A DNA stretch of 64,000 bases, taken from assembly GCA_027627225.1 (NCBI GenBank), contig CM051026.1:10263925-10327924 (forward strand), given 5' to 3'. This document shows positions 35,111 through 46,457 of the stretch, piece after piece. The translations under genes were made by a program, and so were the position numbers. Position 1 is the stretch's first letter, and the number at the start of each line of letters is the position of its first letter. The notes below the pieces were generated by a model, which was not told where the DNA came from, did not search any database, and worked only from the letters and a program-made list of their open reading frames with translations. Source of the DNA: Congeria kusceri. Taxonomy: Eukaryota; Mollusca; Bivalvia; Myida; Dreissenidae.

Positions 35111-35407
35111 TAGCAACATTTTAATATTAAACATGTGGTTAAAACAGTTTGAAAGGCAGTGAGCAACAGCATAAGGGTCCAACCATCACCCAACCTAGAG
35201 TAAATAGTTTATATTTAGATTTATGTAAAGGACTGCTGTTCAACATAAACACCACATGCAATGAAGCCTTAGTATTACCTGAACTCTCCAGGCTTTCGTT
35301 TCACTGTTTCAACTTTCATTTTGCATTGTTAGTTTAACCAGTTTATGCTGTATATATTATTTGAGATACTCAAGTCCAGTTGCTGAGTCGTAGTACTTAG
35401 TTTATAT

Positions 35408-35960
35408 AATAAATTCCATTTTTTGGGTAGAACCAGTTATTGGTGTCCGTTAGAAAGTTAGGACGTTCATTTCCTGGGTAGAACAAGTTCTTGGTGTGTT
35501 TGAGAATGTAAATTTCCTGTTTAGAACTATTTCTTGGTGCTTTGAGAAAGTTCACTTTCTGGGTAGAACCAGCAGTTGGTGTGTGTGAAAAAGTTCATTT
35601 CCTGTGTAGAACCATTTCTTGGTGTCTAAGAGAAAGTTCGTTTCCTGGGTATAACCAGGTCTTGGTTTTTGTAAAAAAATCCATTTCATGGGTAGAACCA
35701 GTACTTGGTGTATTGAGAAAGTCCATTTCCCAGTTCTTGGGGTTTGTCAGAATATTCATTCCTGGGATATAATGGGTTCTTGGTGTCTTTGAGAAAGTTC
35801 ACTTCCTAGGTAGAAACCAGCAGTAGGTGTATGTCAGTAAATGTCCATTTCATGGGTAAATTGTGTATGTCAGAAAGTCCATTCTTTGGAGAGAACCAGT
35901 TCTTGGTGTATGTGAGAAAGTTAATTTCATGGGTAGAACCAGTACTTGGTATTTGTGAAA
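35408..35960 (-). repeat. Tandem array built from the SINE tail module
   Basis: About eleven units of roughly 45-50 bp contain TTTCCTGGGTAGAACCAGTT then CTTGGTGT. The reverse complement of that core is the conserved tail of the tRNA-SINEs at 21813, 24480 and 53777 (ACACCAAGTACTGGTTCTAC then CCAGGAAA). The array is therefore an expanded SINE module on the minus strand. A 76-residue frame is incidental. Confidence 0.85.
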
Positions 35961-36359
35961 AAGATCAGTTTAACCTACCCTGTCTGTGGAGCTGACAGAT
36001 TATTCTGTTTGCGGGGCAAACAGCATGTCAGTTTTGTAATGTGACTCATAAATGGTTCACAACCACAACTAACTAAACACTTCCTTAATTTGTTTTTATA
36101 GAAAATTAGACAAATTGTTGAAATGTGGTTTCTTTGAATTCAAAGTGTAATACAGAAATATGCTATTTAGACAGCAACCACATATGCAACTAAATAAAAG
36201 GAATTACGAGCCAAGAAATTGCTCACTAAAAACATTTCCAGGCAGTTAATCAGCTGAAAGTCATAATAAAGGCAATATGAAGGACAATACCAATTTTGAG
36301 CATAGCATTTGACCAATTTGGTATGCAGGTAATTAATGGCAATTATAAGGCAACAATGA
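35961..36359. other. Unannotated spacer
   Basis: Nothing recognisable. Confidence 0.4.
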
Positions 36360-37630
36360 ACAGGGAAAAATGCACGGCCACCATCTTAACGGAGGGGTTT
36401 CGGAAATGAAGGAGGAAATTGACAGCAACACATTCACTCTGAGTTAATGAAAACAAACTATAATGACAGATACTTGCGCTAAGAAACAGTCCAAATCCAT
36501 GAACTGATGACCATGTTAAACAAACAACAGGGCAAGGACTGACACACTGGACAAGGCATAGGAAACACCAGCACCGCCACCAGATATCTATAGAGACAGC
36601 ACAACACATAATTATTGTAGCAACTGCAAACAGCGAATGGTCTCGACAGCTTCATACGCCTTTGGGAAGTGAGCACCATAGACGGACGCTGTGTCAGCTT
36701 CTTTGTCGGCAACGGGTTCAGCACTTTATCAGACACGATCTTCTTGGAGCTCCAGATAAGCATGTAACTAGCAAAGGGGTGAATGCCTGGGTGATGCAGA
36801 GCAATCTTACTCTCCACAGTGAATGACAACAGCCACTCGTACAGACATATTTTTTAATGCATATGTTCTGGGCATTTAATGTCATATTTTCACTTATGGC
36901 CAATTAAATTATTAGTAATCTTGTGTGATATTAGATGTTTTTCACAATAATGCTTTTCTACACAACCTGGGTATTGACAAGCTTACCCGAATATTATGTT
37001 TTTACATCGTATTGATAACCCGTATTTTGAACTAGAAAACACTAAATATGTTAATTATACAAACAACCAATGCCAAAAGAGTTGTGTTCGGCCTGATATC
37101 AACATAATCCGATTAAAAAAACAACAACATAGTATTATTTTATCTATGTGAAATATTATCGGTATTAACTGATTCAAATGATTTTCAAAGAAATAACCTT
37201 ACAAATGTATCATTTGCTCGTGATGTTTAAATGATTTTCAAAGAAATAAACTTACAAATGTATCATTTGCTTGTGATGTTTAAAACCCTTTGAAAACTGA
37301 CAGTACTGAAGACAGAACCTTTCACAATCTGTGAAATGAATTGACTCTGAAGGGCACTGAACAAATTGTTCTTCACCATTGGCCGCATATTGTTTTACAG
37401 CTCTATTAACAATGTATCCAGGAGCTTTTGGAAAAACACAATTATGTTGTGACAAACTAGTATCTCAAATCTGGAACACATCAACCAACTATACCAGAAT
37501 GACCTGCATAGCAAATAGCAGCCTAAGTTTGATTGAGACTGATCGGAAATGAACAGGGAACACTGATGAACACTCCCTACAATCTCTAGCATCAGCTGCA
37601 ACATGTCCCACTTGGTACGGTCAAAACATA
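36360..37630 (-). pseudogene. Decayed protein-coding remnant, family unknown
   Basis: Minus-strand segments have protein-like composition but broken frames. From 37630, after TAG, the frame reads CFDRTKWDMLQLMLEIVG and continues to an internal stop, then NNMRPMVKNNLFSALQSQ. At 36829-36600, EWLLSFTVESKIALHHPG is followed by a one-base frame change into VADKEADTASVYGAHFPK. At 36590-36360, ISGGGAGVSYALSSVSVL is followed by stops and another frame, SECVAVNFLLHFRNPSVK. The helical character and codon-like third positions argue for a former gene, but at least three disruptions make it non-functional. I do not recognise the family. Confidence 0.45.
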
Positions 37631-39314
37631 CTATTTGTTATACTCAAAAGACGTTATTCACATGTTATGAATAATTTAAGGAAAATTGATATATACAGTT
37701 AAATGGTTTTGAAAACAAATGTAAATGGCAGCATTAAATAATAATACTTGCATTTTTTATTTATATCATTGGAATAATAAAAATAAAAAAAACATTCACA
37801 CCTTTGCATAGTTTTATGTGGAATATAGATTAGTTTATATGTTTAGTTTTTCTCTACGCACATTTGTCATTAATTGCATGATCAACACAACACATCCCAC
37901 ATTAGATTTACGAACAGTGCCCATTGGATTACTGGCAAACACATTTTCCATATGTTGGACATGTGTGCATGTTTATATCACAAAAATTATGTATAGCTAA
38001 TTGATTATGATTTCAATATGAGTAGCTATTGTCAGTTTTCAAAGTCCACTGAAGGTCTGTGAATGGATTAGTTTCTTATGGACATCGGAATATGGATTAA
38101 TAAATTTGAGTCTTGAAATTTGGTTTTGTGTACATGTCATTGCATTATGTTCCAATTCTCAAATAAAGTCCCTTCTCCCTAATACGTCATGATTTGCTAT
38201 CATTTCTTAAATATAAAGAATATAACAAATATTACAAGTAATACATCCATGATTAGTATTATTATGTATTTTACGATCTAGTTAAGGTTTAATCTGTCTG
38301 TAATACATTTACATGTACATATTGTTATAGCATTTAATAAATTGCTAAAGTAGTTCAATTTACACAAATGTAGGCTATGTTCAATGTAAAAAAAATAGGA
38401 AAAAAATTAATTACGGTCGCTGCAAATATTTGTAACCATATGCGGAAACATTCACATGTGGTGGATTTTAAACAATATAAAGCATCCAACAATTATTTCT
38501 ACAGCATCAGTCATGACTCATTTAAAGGTTACCCATTAATAATGGTCATTACCAAGTTATCGTACTGGATGAGTCTTAGGTTGAGTTATCCATGTTTGTC
38601 TAGACTATTTTTTCTATTTTCCTTATGTTTAACATGCTTAGTTAGATACCATGTCGTCCGCATCCGCATAAAATCGCTCAGAGCGATTTCTTGTGGACGG
38701 CTTTTGCGGATGCGCTTTGCGGATACGGACTGCGTACATATGGAAACAGTCGAACTGTTTTTAACTTGTTCGATATTTTGCAGATGCAGATTTGCGCAAT
38801 GTGGATGTAGATACGGACATATGGGAAAGCGCCCTAAAGCATTCTATCTTGGATGCTGAAATGCTGTATACTCATTGTTTCATTAATAAAAACAGATTTT
38901 CATTTCAATTTAACAATTATGAATTAAGCAAATAGCAAATATAACATTCACTGACGATCACAATGTCTGCCATTTTGTTTGCAGCTGATCAGTCTACTAT
39001 AACTTTAATTAGTGTACAGGTGTGTAAAACTTAATTATTGGACCTCAACCAATCTTATGTAATCATATGCAATGAATCCATCAAGAGTGTTTTTTCCTTA
39101 ATAACCTTCACATACACGTAAATGGTTTGGTCCACCCTCTTGGTTAAAGTGGTTCCCTGCGCTTAAGTAGCACTGTGTGGAAAATTCTACTAAGTGATAA
39201 ATGCGCGCCGGGAATCACGCTTGGGTTGATTTCTAACCATCGTGTTTCATTCATAACCACCGAGTTTCATACCATTTTGTACTCGGAGCAGTATAAAATA
39301 TTTTTACCCCTTGA
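37631..39314. other. Unassigned AT-rich DNA
   Basis: A GC-richer patch at 38650-38840 (CGTCCGCATCCGCATAAAAT, GGATACGGACTGCGTACATA) looks like dispersed-repeat sequence and creates a spurious 160-residue plus-strand frame. No gene supported. Confidence 0.35.
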
Positions 39315-39602
39315 AACCCGAACAAATGTTTGTTTGTTTGGATTTTTTGTCGTATTCAACAGTATTTCAGTCAGTTAACCTACTCGCACTTTTCCTGGGT
39401 AAGCTGGTTTACCAGTACTGAGTGCACATACTTATGTCAGTAACTGACAACTGCCCTACTTGAATCAGAGGTAGGGGGAGAATGGCCGTAGAAATAATTT
39501 CATGACCAATCCCCACAAAAGTTATATGTCCGGGCTGGGAATGGTACCCGCGATCCTCGGATTTGTAGTCCAGCACTCTACCAACTGAGCTAGCCGGCTC
39601 GG
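39315..39602 (-). mobile_element. tRNA-derived SINE, second family
   Basis: The minus-strand head (39602-39530) has GCTAGCTCAGTTGGTAGAGT, an anticodon loop CTACAAA (ACA, Cys-like) and a degenerate T arm. The acceptor stem does not pair. The body continues through a roughly 200-bp region to an AACAAACAAAC-rich 3' end. Confidence 0.65.
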
Positions 39603-39884
39603 CAAATATTTAGGATCGCGGCAATTTCAGTGGGTCGGTTGGGAAAGGGAAAAAAAAGTAATTTTATTTTTGGCCTAATGGAAATTACTTCCCTAATCAT
39701 TGAAGGATTATTTAAAGAATCATCAGAACATTGGCTTCCTATTGCACTACAAATTATATTATTTTATAGAAATGTGATTTACTAAGAACTGAGCATTAAA
39801 TAAATAAAAATAATATCATACACAATAAGATATTTGATAAAAACAAATTAGCAAAAATGTCAGCAAAAATTAAAACCCCTAGCA

Positions 39885-39965
39885 GGTATTGAACTCACAA
39901 CTTAGGAACCATTCGCAGAAATGACAGTAGACAGCGCTTTAATCAACTGCGCCATCATGCTTGGT
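39885..39965 (-). other. tRNA-like sequence (SINE head or pseudogene)
   Basis: The minus strand has ATGGCGCAGTTGATTAAAGC (A box) and GAGTTCAATACC (B box) with an enlarged spacing. It directly abuts the dispersed repeat at 39978. Confidence 0.5.
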
Positions 39966-39977
39966 AGGAAGTCATGC

Positions 39978-40217
39978 GTTAACTCTGGTTATACCAAATG
40001 CTAACAATTCTGACATCAAAATGTAAACAGGAAAAGGGCCAAACAAACACAACCCATATTATAAATTGATTTTTATCTCAGAATGCGTAAACTCTTTTCC
40101 CATTATATCTACCATGTTATAACCGTTATCATATGCCAGCATTTATCTATCAATTTCAGATTTTATTCTAAAAATTGCCCCCTTGAGGCCCTTTTCGATG
40201 ACATAGTCCCTTTAACC
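39978..40217 (+). repeat. Dispersed ~235-bp repeat, copy 2
   Basis: Matches 22424-22658: GGTTATACCAAATGCTAACA, AAAAGGGCCAAACAAACAC, GAGGCCCTTTTCGATGACA. Non-coding. Confidence 0.75.
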
Positions 40218-40751
40218 CACAGATGTGGTGCTAAATCCATTTCATATTAATACTTATGTTGTATCAAATACTCAGACTAAGCTCTACAATAAGAACATGT
40301 TAAGCGTTCAAACTCATCGCTGTGCAAATCAGTCTGTCACCAGGTAGAATTGTCAATTATTCTGCCTAGAGCAGGTTATCTCCCTTTGACCATTTCAGAT
40401 TTTGCATGTATTTTTAAACTGGTTCAGTATGTGTGGCACATTTTCCAACATACGTTAAATCCTAACCCTAACCGTAAACTTAAACTGCCAACTGTTGAGC
40501 GTTTCAACATATCAATTATGAAATTGTAAAATTAAAGATTATAACTGGTAGAGAAAATCCTTACTAACTGCATAACATTTTACTTTCAACCCTAACCCCA
40601 GTAAACTTAAAGAATACCAATATATTAGAAAATTAAAAAAGAACCTAGATCAGAAAATATTAATTCAATCAATTCACATCAATTGTAAAACACCAATTGC
40701 ATGATGCAGTAATAAATGCTATGACGTCACAGGGTGAGAACATAGTGCAGC
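40218..40751. other. Unannotated AT-rich spacer
   Basis: Contains TCCTAACCCTAACC, too short to be telomeric. No gene. Confidence 0.4.
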
Positions 40752-40822
40752 CAGTCCGGGACTCGAACCCGGGACCTCTCGCTAACATGGCGAGTGCTCT
40801 CCCAACTGAGCTAACCAGGCAG
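40752..40822 (-). tRNA. tRNA-like sequence, Thr(TGT)-like, probably pseudogene or SINE head
   Basis: GTTAGCTCAGTTGGGAGAGC (D arm), a perfect 5-bp anticodon stem CTCGC/GCGAG around loop CATGTTA, and a perfect T arm CCGGG-TTCGAGT-CCCGG. Position 33 is A instead of U and the acceptor stem pairs poorly, so I doubt it is a functional tRNA. Confidence 0.45.
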
Positions 40823-41069
40823 GTGCACAATCACTACCCTATTGTGACCTTTAACAGTTTACACCAGTTACATGTATGTAATGATATTCAGGATTCATAT
40901 TAATTTTATTTTTTCTAAAACACAGTTTTGACATTTTTATATCTTCTTATAATGATCTATTATTTATCTTAAGTTTATTGTGTCAAACTATATTTGTATA
41001 AAACTCACAAATCCTCGTCTTGAAAAGCACCTCAGCTGACCAACATTTAAGTAACATATCATTATATAT

Positions 41070-41345
41070 TTTCATCATTGTCTTCATCAACATTATCATT
41101 GTCATCATGATCGTCATGAAGAGAATCACTATCATCACACGAGCAACAAGATCATCATCAGACTAATCATAATCAACTCCATAATCATCATCATCATCAT
41201 CATTGTCAACCTCATTCTCATCATAATAATAATCATCATCATCATCATCATATTCATAATCATCATCATCATCATCATCATTGTCAACTTCATTCTCATC
41301 ATAATCATCATCGTCATCATTTCCACAACCACAATCATTATCATT
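41070..41345. repeat. ATC trinucleotide repeat
   Basis: Imperfect (ATC)n with an internally duplicated roughly 70-bp block (CATTGTCAACYTCATTCTCA). The Met-rich minus-strand frame is an artefact. Confidence 0.9.
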
Positions 41346-41444
41346 ATTTTTCTGCGATCAACATTAATCAGTAACAGAAGATATCACATACTTATTAGGA
41401 AACTGGTCATAGTACACTTCTTAACAACAACAAGCATTTACACA

Positions 41445-41587
41445 TCACAAAGGTTTATGAAGATGAATAATATGCTACCAAAACAACATTGTAGGAAACG
41501 AAGGTGTCGTCAGAGACTAAGTGAATTTGCAGAACGGCGGCTACTTAACAAGCGACAGAAACAGGCTGCATTATTAACATGTGCAAG
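41445..41587 (+). CDS. Candidate exon, basic protein segment
   Basis: Open plus-strand frame with first ATG at 41457, reading MLPKQHCRKRRCRQRLSEFA then ERRLLNKRQKQAALLTCA. It is strongly basic and helical, and unlike the surrounding AT-rich noise. A donor-like CAAG|GTCAAT follows 41587. The upstream frame is also open, so the 5' limit is unknown. No family recognised. Confidence 0.25.
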
Positions 41588-42430
41588 GTCAATAACATAT
41601 TTTTTTATTTAGTGTGTATAACACATGTAGTCAGACATGCCTAAGTCTGTTTGCGTATTAGAACCAGTACATATTGTTTTCAAGTATGAGCATCAATGCA
41701 ATTTTTCAAACGTTACCTTTAATAAATCACCTCAGTCCAATTTTTTAAACTGTATTAAAAATAACAGGCTTAACTTTCTATTTTTATCAATCAAAATAAT
41801 TAATTTCAATATCATGTTACAACACAAAATATAATTTATTGTGATTATCTGGCATACAATTTTCATTCAAACTTTTATATGTCTTTACATTACTAGTAAT
41901 GCACATGATATATATATATATGAAACTAGTGGACTTAAGCTAGTCATGTTATAACATATTTAAGACCCTCACATATAACTTTAAAGTTGCATCTTTAATC
42001 CTTTCTTCTCAGAGTTATTGTACAAAAATAACAGACATTTTGTTCAAGAATTTAACCTTGTATATTTCACCATTGCTTTAGAATAACCCCACAAGTTGAT
42101 CAACCAACTCATATCAATAATGCAGGGGAGATAACTGTGGTTGTTTTAGTTTGAGGAGTCTAACAGAGTTCTCTCCCTGTAATTGTAACACCCAATTAAT
42201 CAGCACTTGGAATTACTGTCACAGTTTTCTACTGAAATTATTAGACCATCTACTTATTACTTTATAAGAATTTAACACATTAATTGTTAACCCATGTCAT
42301 GCATTCATACAAACTATAATTCCAAGAGAATAACTGTCCTGTTGTTTTCAGCAGCATCCCATTCAGTTTCAGTATGGTTGTACTCTTACTACAATACTTA
42401 CAGATATGATTTTGGTTTTCTTTAATCAAA

Positions 42431-42580
42431 GATTCAAGTTTTTATACAAAGACGGGATGAATTGCAACTGGAAATGAGAGATGCATTTGCCCCAATCTAC
42501 AACCACGACAACAGAAATCAGCCTCAGAATCTCACAAACAACATTGTCAAGTATCAGAGCAAGACCGCAGTGGACGGATA
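42431..42580 (+). CDS. Candidate terminal exon
   Basis: After a pyrimidine-rich stretch and CAAAG, the frame reads QVFIQRRDELQLEMRDAFAP and continues IYNHDNRNQPQNLTNNIVKY to QSKTAVDG and a TAG. Composition is coding-like. The splice phase does not match the 41587 donor directly, so they are not simply adjacent exons. Function unknown. Confidence 0.3.
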
Positions 42581-44157
42581 GGAATCGATCACTGAAACTG
42601 TAAACGAAGGAATACAAATAAAAATTGGGTTGGAAGATCTCAGAACTGCTTGCTGCGTAAAGTATTGACAAAATATAATTAATTAAACTTATCTGTCTAA
42701 CTCATTGTCCACAAAAGTTTTAGTTTGATTTCATTTCATGAAAGGTAATGATCTAATTGAAATTCCGAGTGTTATTAAAAAATTTCTACCTCTCCAAACA
42801 TTAAATTACTTTCCACTTAAAATTTAGCAAGTTTAAATAAGATCAGTGGTGAAATGGGTGGTACAGGGAATATAAGAACAGGATATAGTTACCTAACAGG
42901 ATCAATAACATGTTTTACTTGCCAGACCTGACTAGTTTCAACAGATTACATGTGAATGTTTGGTCAACACTGGTTTAACTATTAAGGCTTATTTGTGAAT
43001 GAAATACAATTTGGTGACGGACAGAAATCAACGCATAAGAGGTTCTTTATACCGATAGCTTACCGATCACGTTGAATTGTATGCTTAATTGTTTAATTGT
43101 TAATAGACATTTCCAACTTTGACAAATCTGATGTTGAAAACTTAATCCGATTAGAAGTATGTAAACTTTGGGGTTGTCTCAAGTTTGTATAATTTGACGA
43201 CGCAATAAAATGTGTGTTTATGGACTGATAAAAAACATGTTAGTTGGGTGTTTCACATATGCACGCAACAAACTTAACACTTCGTCCTTGCTTTGTGCAA
43301 AAAACGGTAGTTTATATCATATATTTCAGTATGCAATATATAACAAGACGTTACGCGTAATAAACATGCCGTTTCTTGGTCTTACACTAGTTATGATGCG
43401 TAGCACGTGTATGTCGTGCTTTTTGGTAAACTAATGTTAATTTATATTTATGAGTTTAAATTTGAAAGAAATATCATTAAGGTAAGAAATAGATATGCAA
43501 TATGTAACATACAGTTAAATTATATGTTTCACTTGTTTTCTTGTAGTTCATTAACTGATGTATTTTAAATACACACTGAATTGTAAACACCAATATTTTA
43601 CAGTCGTTCATTTTATCCACATGATGTAACGGTAATGCAACTTTGTGTCACATGATATTCACGCGATTCTTGAAATCAACAAAGAGCATGTGCGTAGCAG
43701 TGTAGTACTATATATATTTCTGTATTGGTTTCTTATGTTTTAATAGATATACTGTAACACACCGATTGTTGTGGACTTTATATAGACAATTTATCTGATT
43801 TATTCATAATGTTCACCACTAAAGGAAGACCCTACCAAACATACAACATGCTGATCATTTTATACAATGTTTAACAATTAATAATTTAGAAACCTTTCCT
43901 GTTCCCCCGTTCCAAAACAGGTTAGCGGACTATATAAAATGACCAACGTTTCAAGAAAAGAATGGTATGCGAGGTCAGTGTGACAAATTGGGGCTATTGA
44001 CGTAACATCACATACCATCATATCACTTAAAACATAAAATATATCATTCCAAGTAAGATTTACCATTCTTCTTATGTTTTTTCTGTGTGATGATATATAT
44101 CCAAACATAAATCAATTGATCGCACATATTAATCAGCCAATATTGTGCGTGTGTTAA
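42581..44157. other. Unannotated AT-rich DNA
   Basis: Open frames at 43210-43434 and 43878-44108 have no family resemblance. Confidence 0.35.
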
Positions 44158-44268
44158 AACCGAGCATCATGCTCTTTAGGTCGAGCATCATGCTAAATAG
44201 TACAAGGCTGTAAGAAGAGCATGATGCTCAGTCTAACAATCATGATGCTCGTTTCTATGAGCATATGC
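44158..44268. repeat. Cluster of GAGCATCATGCTC palindromes
   Basis: Two copies read AGCATCATGCT and two read the inverse AGCATGATGCT within 110 bp, so the four can pair as nested hairpins or act as repeated dyads. Confidence 0.8.
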
Positions 44269-44396
44269 AGTCAGTCCACACATTTCAGGTCTCTCTATCT
44301 AATTAAGACATTACACACATGACAAAAACCTAAGCATATTCCAATCCGCTTTAAATTATCAATTGAATGTACAGTAATGTAGTGTATCTTTCACAC

Positions 44397-44465
44397 TTAG
44401 TACTGGTTCTACCCAAGAAACAGACTCGAGAATGTTTAAATAAGCCACATGCTGGTGACTGAAAC
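44397..44465 (+). mobile_element. SINE tail fragment
   Basis: TAGTACTGGTTCTACCCAAG then AAACAGACTCGAGAATGT matches the tail of the 21813 SINE. The tRNA head is missing. Confidence 0.7.
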
Positions 44466-46107
44466 ATTTGATCCTGCCAGATGATGGCCTGTGTCTAGAA
44501 CAATCCTGGACACATCTAGGACTAGAATAGACCGGCTATGAGTCATAGTGTCTATGACTTTGGTTTATTCTAGTCCTAACTGTTATATGCTCATTTCAGA
44601 TTAAGTACATTTCATGAATTATTATGTTTTTTAGTTAGCGGCGATAAACGAGCGATTTAGTACCGAAAATCAAGATGGGGTATAGCTTCTGACTCAGAAG
44701 AGTGGACTTGCATATTAATATCATCTGTCGTCGTCGTCAACCATTTACAACTTCTCTGAAACCGCTTGGCGCCTTTAAATCTTACTTGGCAGGGATGTTC
44801 CTGATGACAAGTGTTACTTTGTAGACCTTGTAAGTGCCTTTAAATTAATCAGAGAAACACTGATCATGACGTTTTTGATTTATGCATACGAATTGCAGAG
44901 AAAAGTTTACCCTGTTCCATTACTGACTGACAGTAAAATTACCTTTAATAAGTATACAGTTATATTTTAACATAATTTATGATGACGGACAAAGGGACGT
45001 AACGAAAGAACTGTTTTTGTTCATGAGGCGAATTTGTGCATGAGCATCGAAGTTTCTTAATACCTTCACTTAAGGTATCTACCTTTTCTTCCATACTTTA
45101 CGGGCTAAATTATTATTTGTATATGCTATTTTAACAGTTAATGTTAATTATTGTAATAATTATCTGCATATCAACACCTTGTCACTGAACAATATCGCAG
45201 TAATCACGTACAAGTTTAAATAATATAAACAGTTAGTTCAATGTTTATAAATGACATCGAAGACAAAGGTGAAATATCAAAATTTTATTCACACGCACAA
45301 TATGAAGTTTGTTGTTATAACATGCTACATAATAATAACAACAGTAGAACAATCATCACATATGTTTAATTATGTCATCAATGGATTTTAAATAAATGTT
45401 TAAATACATGAAAAATAATTATATATCTTAATTGTCTCCATTGTCTGAAGATTAACATACATCAGTTACACAGAACAGAAAATGCATATGCATCCAACAC
45501 TACAAGCAGGTCAGTTATTTATGTCTGATTGCACAAGTATCAATGTTATAATAAACAATGTTAAATCATCATCAGTATAAAACTAAATACAAGTAACCAA
45601 TTTAACATCATGTTTTCTTTTTATATGATTAAACTAAACAATACTCAAATCATCAATGTCTTTTCAATGCAGAAAATTACAATAAATCCTTCATATTTCA
45701 AAAACAAGTATTTATATACCATTACAGTGTCATGTTTTCAAGTAAAAGATCAAATACATTTCTCAAATATGTGTACAAATGACAGTCTAAAAATAGCAAT
45801 TGTCATGTACATTTTACATGTACATATTTCTGCACACACATTGACTCCTAAATTAAAATTGTACCAGGTATTTGTCCTTTAACATACATCATATATAACT
45901 TGTTAAGTTAAGGCAAATGCCAAAACACTTATTTGATACAAATAACGCATACTATTGGTTCCAAAGTCATACTGTCATAATTATGATAAAAGTATATTAT
46001 ACAGAAATATAACACAGTACACAATATATCATTTCTAACTTACAAACTGTCATTTTAAGATAACCATATTTGTTATTATACAAATGTCTGATACATGTAC
46101 AAGTAAT
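44466..46107. other. AT-rich DNA including probable 3' UTR of the TRIM-like gene
   Basis: No other gene. The part directly left of 46108 would be the 3' UTR. Small inverted repeat TCTAGGACTAGAATAGACCG / GGTTTATTCTAGTCCTA at 44515-44578. Confidence 0.4.
45284..45289 (-). terminator. Candidate polyadenylation signal
   Basis: First AATAAA on the minus strand after the stop codon, about 820 bp downstream. Position alone supports it. Confidence 0.25.
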
Positions 46108-46457
46108 CTATTGCAGTTTGAACACCAGGATGTTGTTGTCATCTTGTCCCACAATGATGGAGGCTGTGTGCCTGTTGTAGCAGACTGAGTATGGGACCCC
46201 CACTCCATCCCTGCCTGTAGCCAGAGTGGCCAGCTTCTTCCTGCCCTCCCTGTCCACCTGTATGATAGTCTGGGACAGGGCTCCACAGACCAACACCTGG
46301 CCTGCAGGTGTCACATGTACAGCCTCTGGGTATTGTAGTTCAGGGTCCTCCAATGTAGAGAGTACTGACCCATCCCTGGCCAGGGTGAGGAGCTTGTGCT
46401 GGGAGAGGTTGGTGATGTATATACGATCCCCAGTGGGACTCACAGCACAGCTCAATA
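46108..46457 (-). CDS. Exon 3: C-terminal NHL part
   Basis: Acceptor CTGTTTTGCAG|TATTGAGC. Encodes VLSCAVSPTGDRIYITNL onward, ending NILVFKLQ and a stop. Plus-strand open frames here are antisense shadows. Confidence 0.85.

Noticed and set aside
38377..38859. 160-residue plus-strand frame
   Set aside because: Spans AT-rich DNA and a dispersed-repeat patch; composition is not coding-like and no family is recognised.
40445..40600. Telomeric repeat
   Set aside because: Only one or two CCCTAA-like units are present.
39530..40822. Functional tRNA genes
   Set aside because: Acceptor stems pair poorly and conserved positions are altered; SINE heads or pseudogenes fit better.
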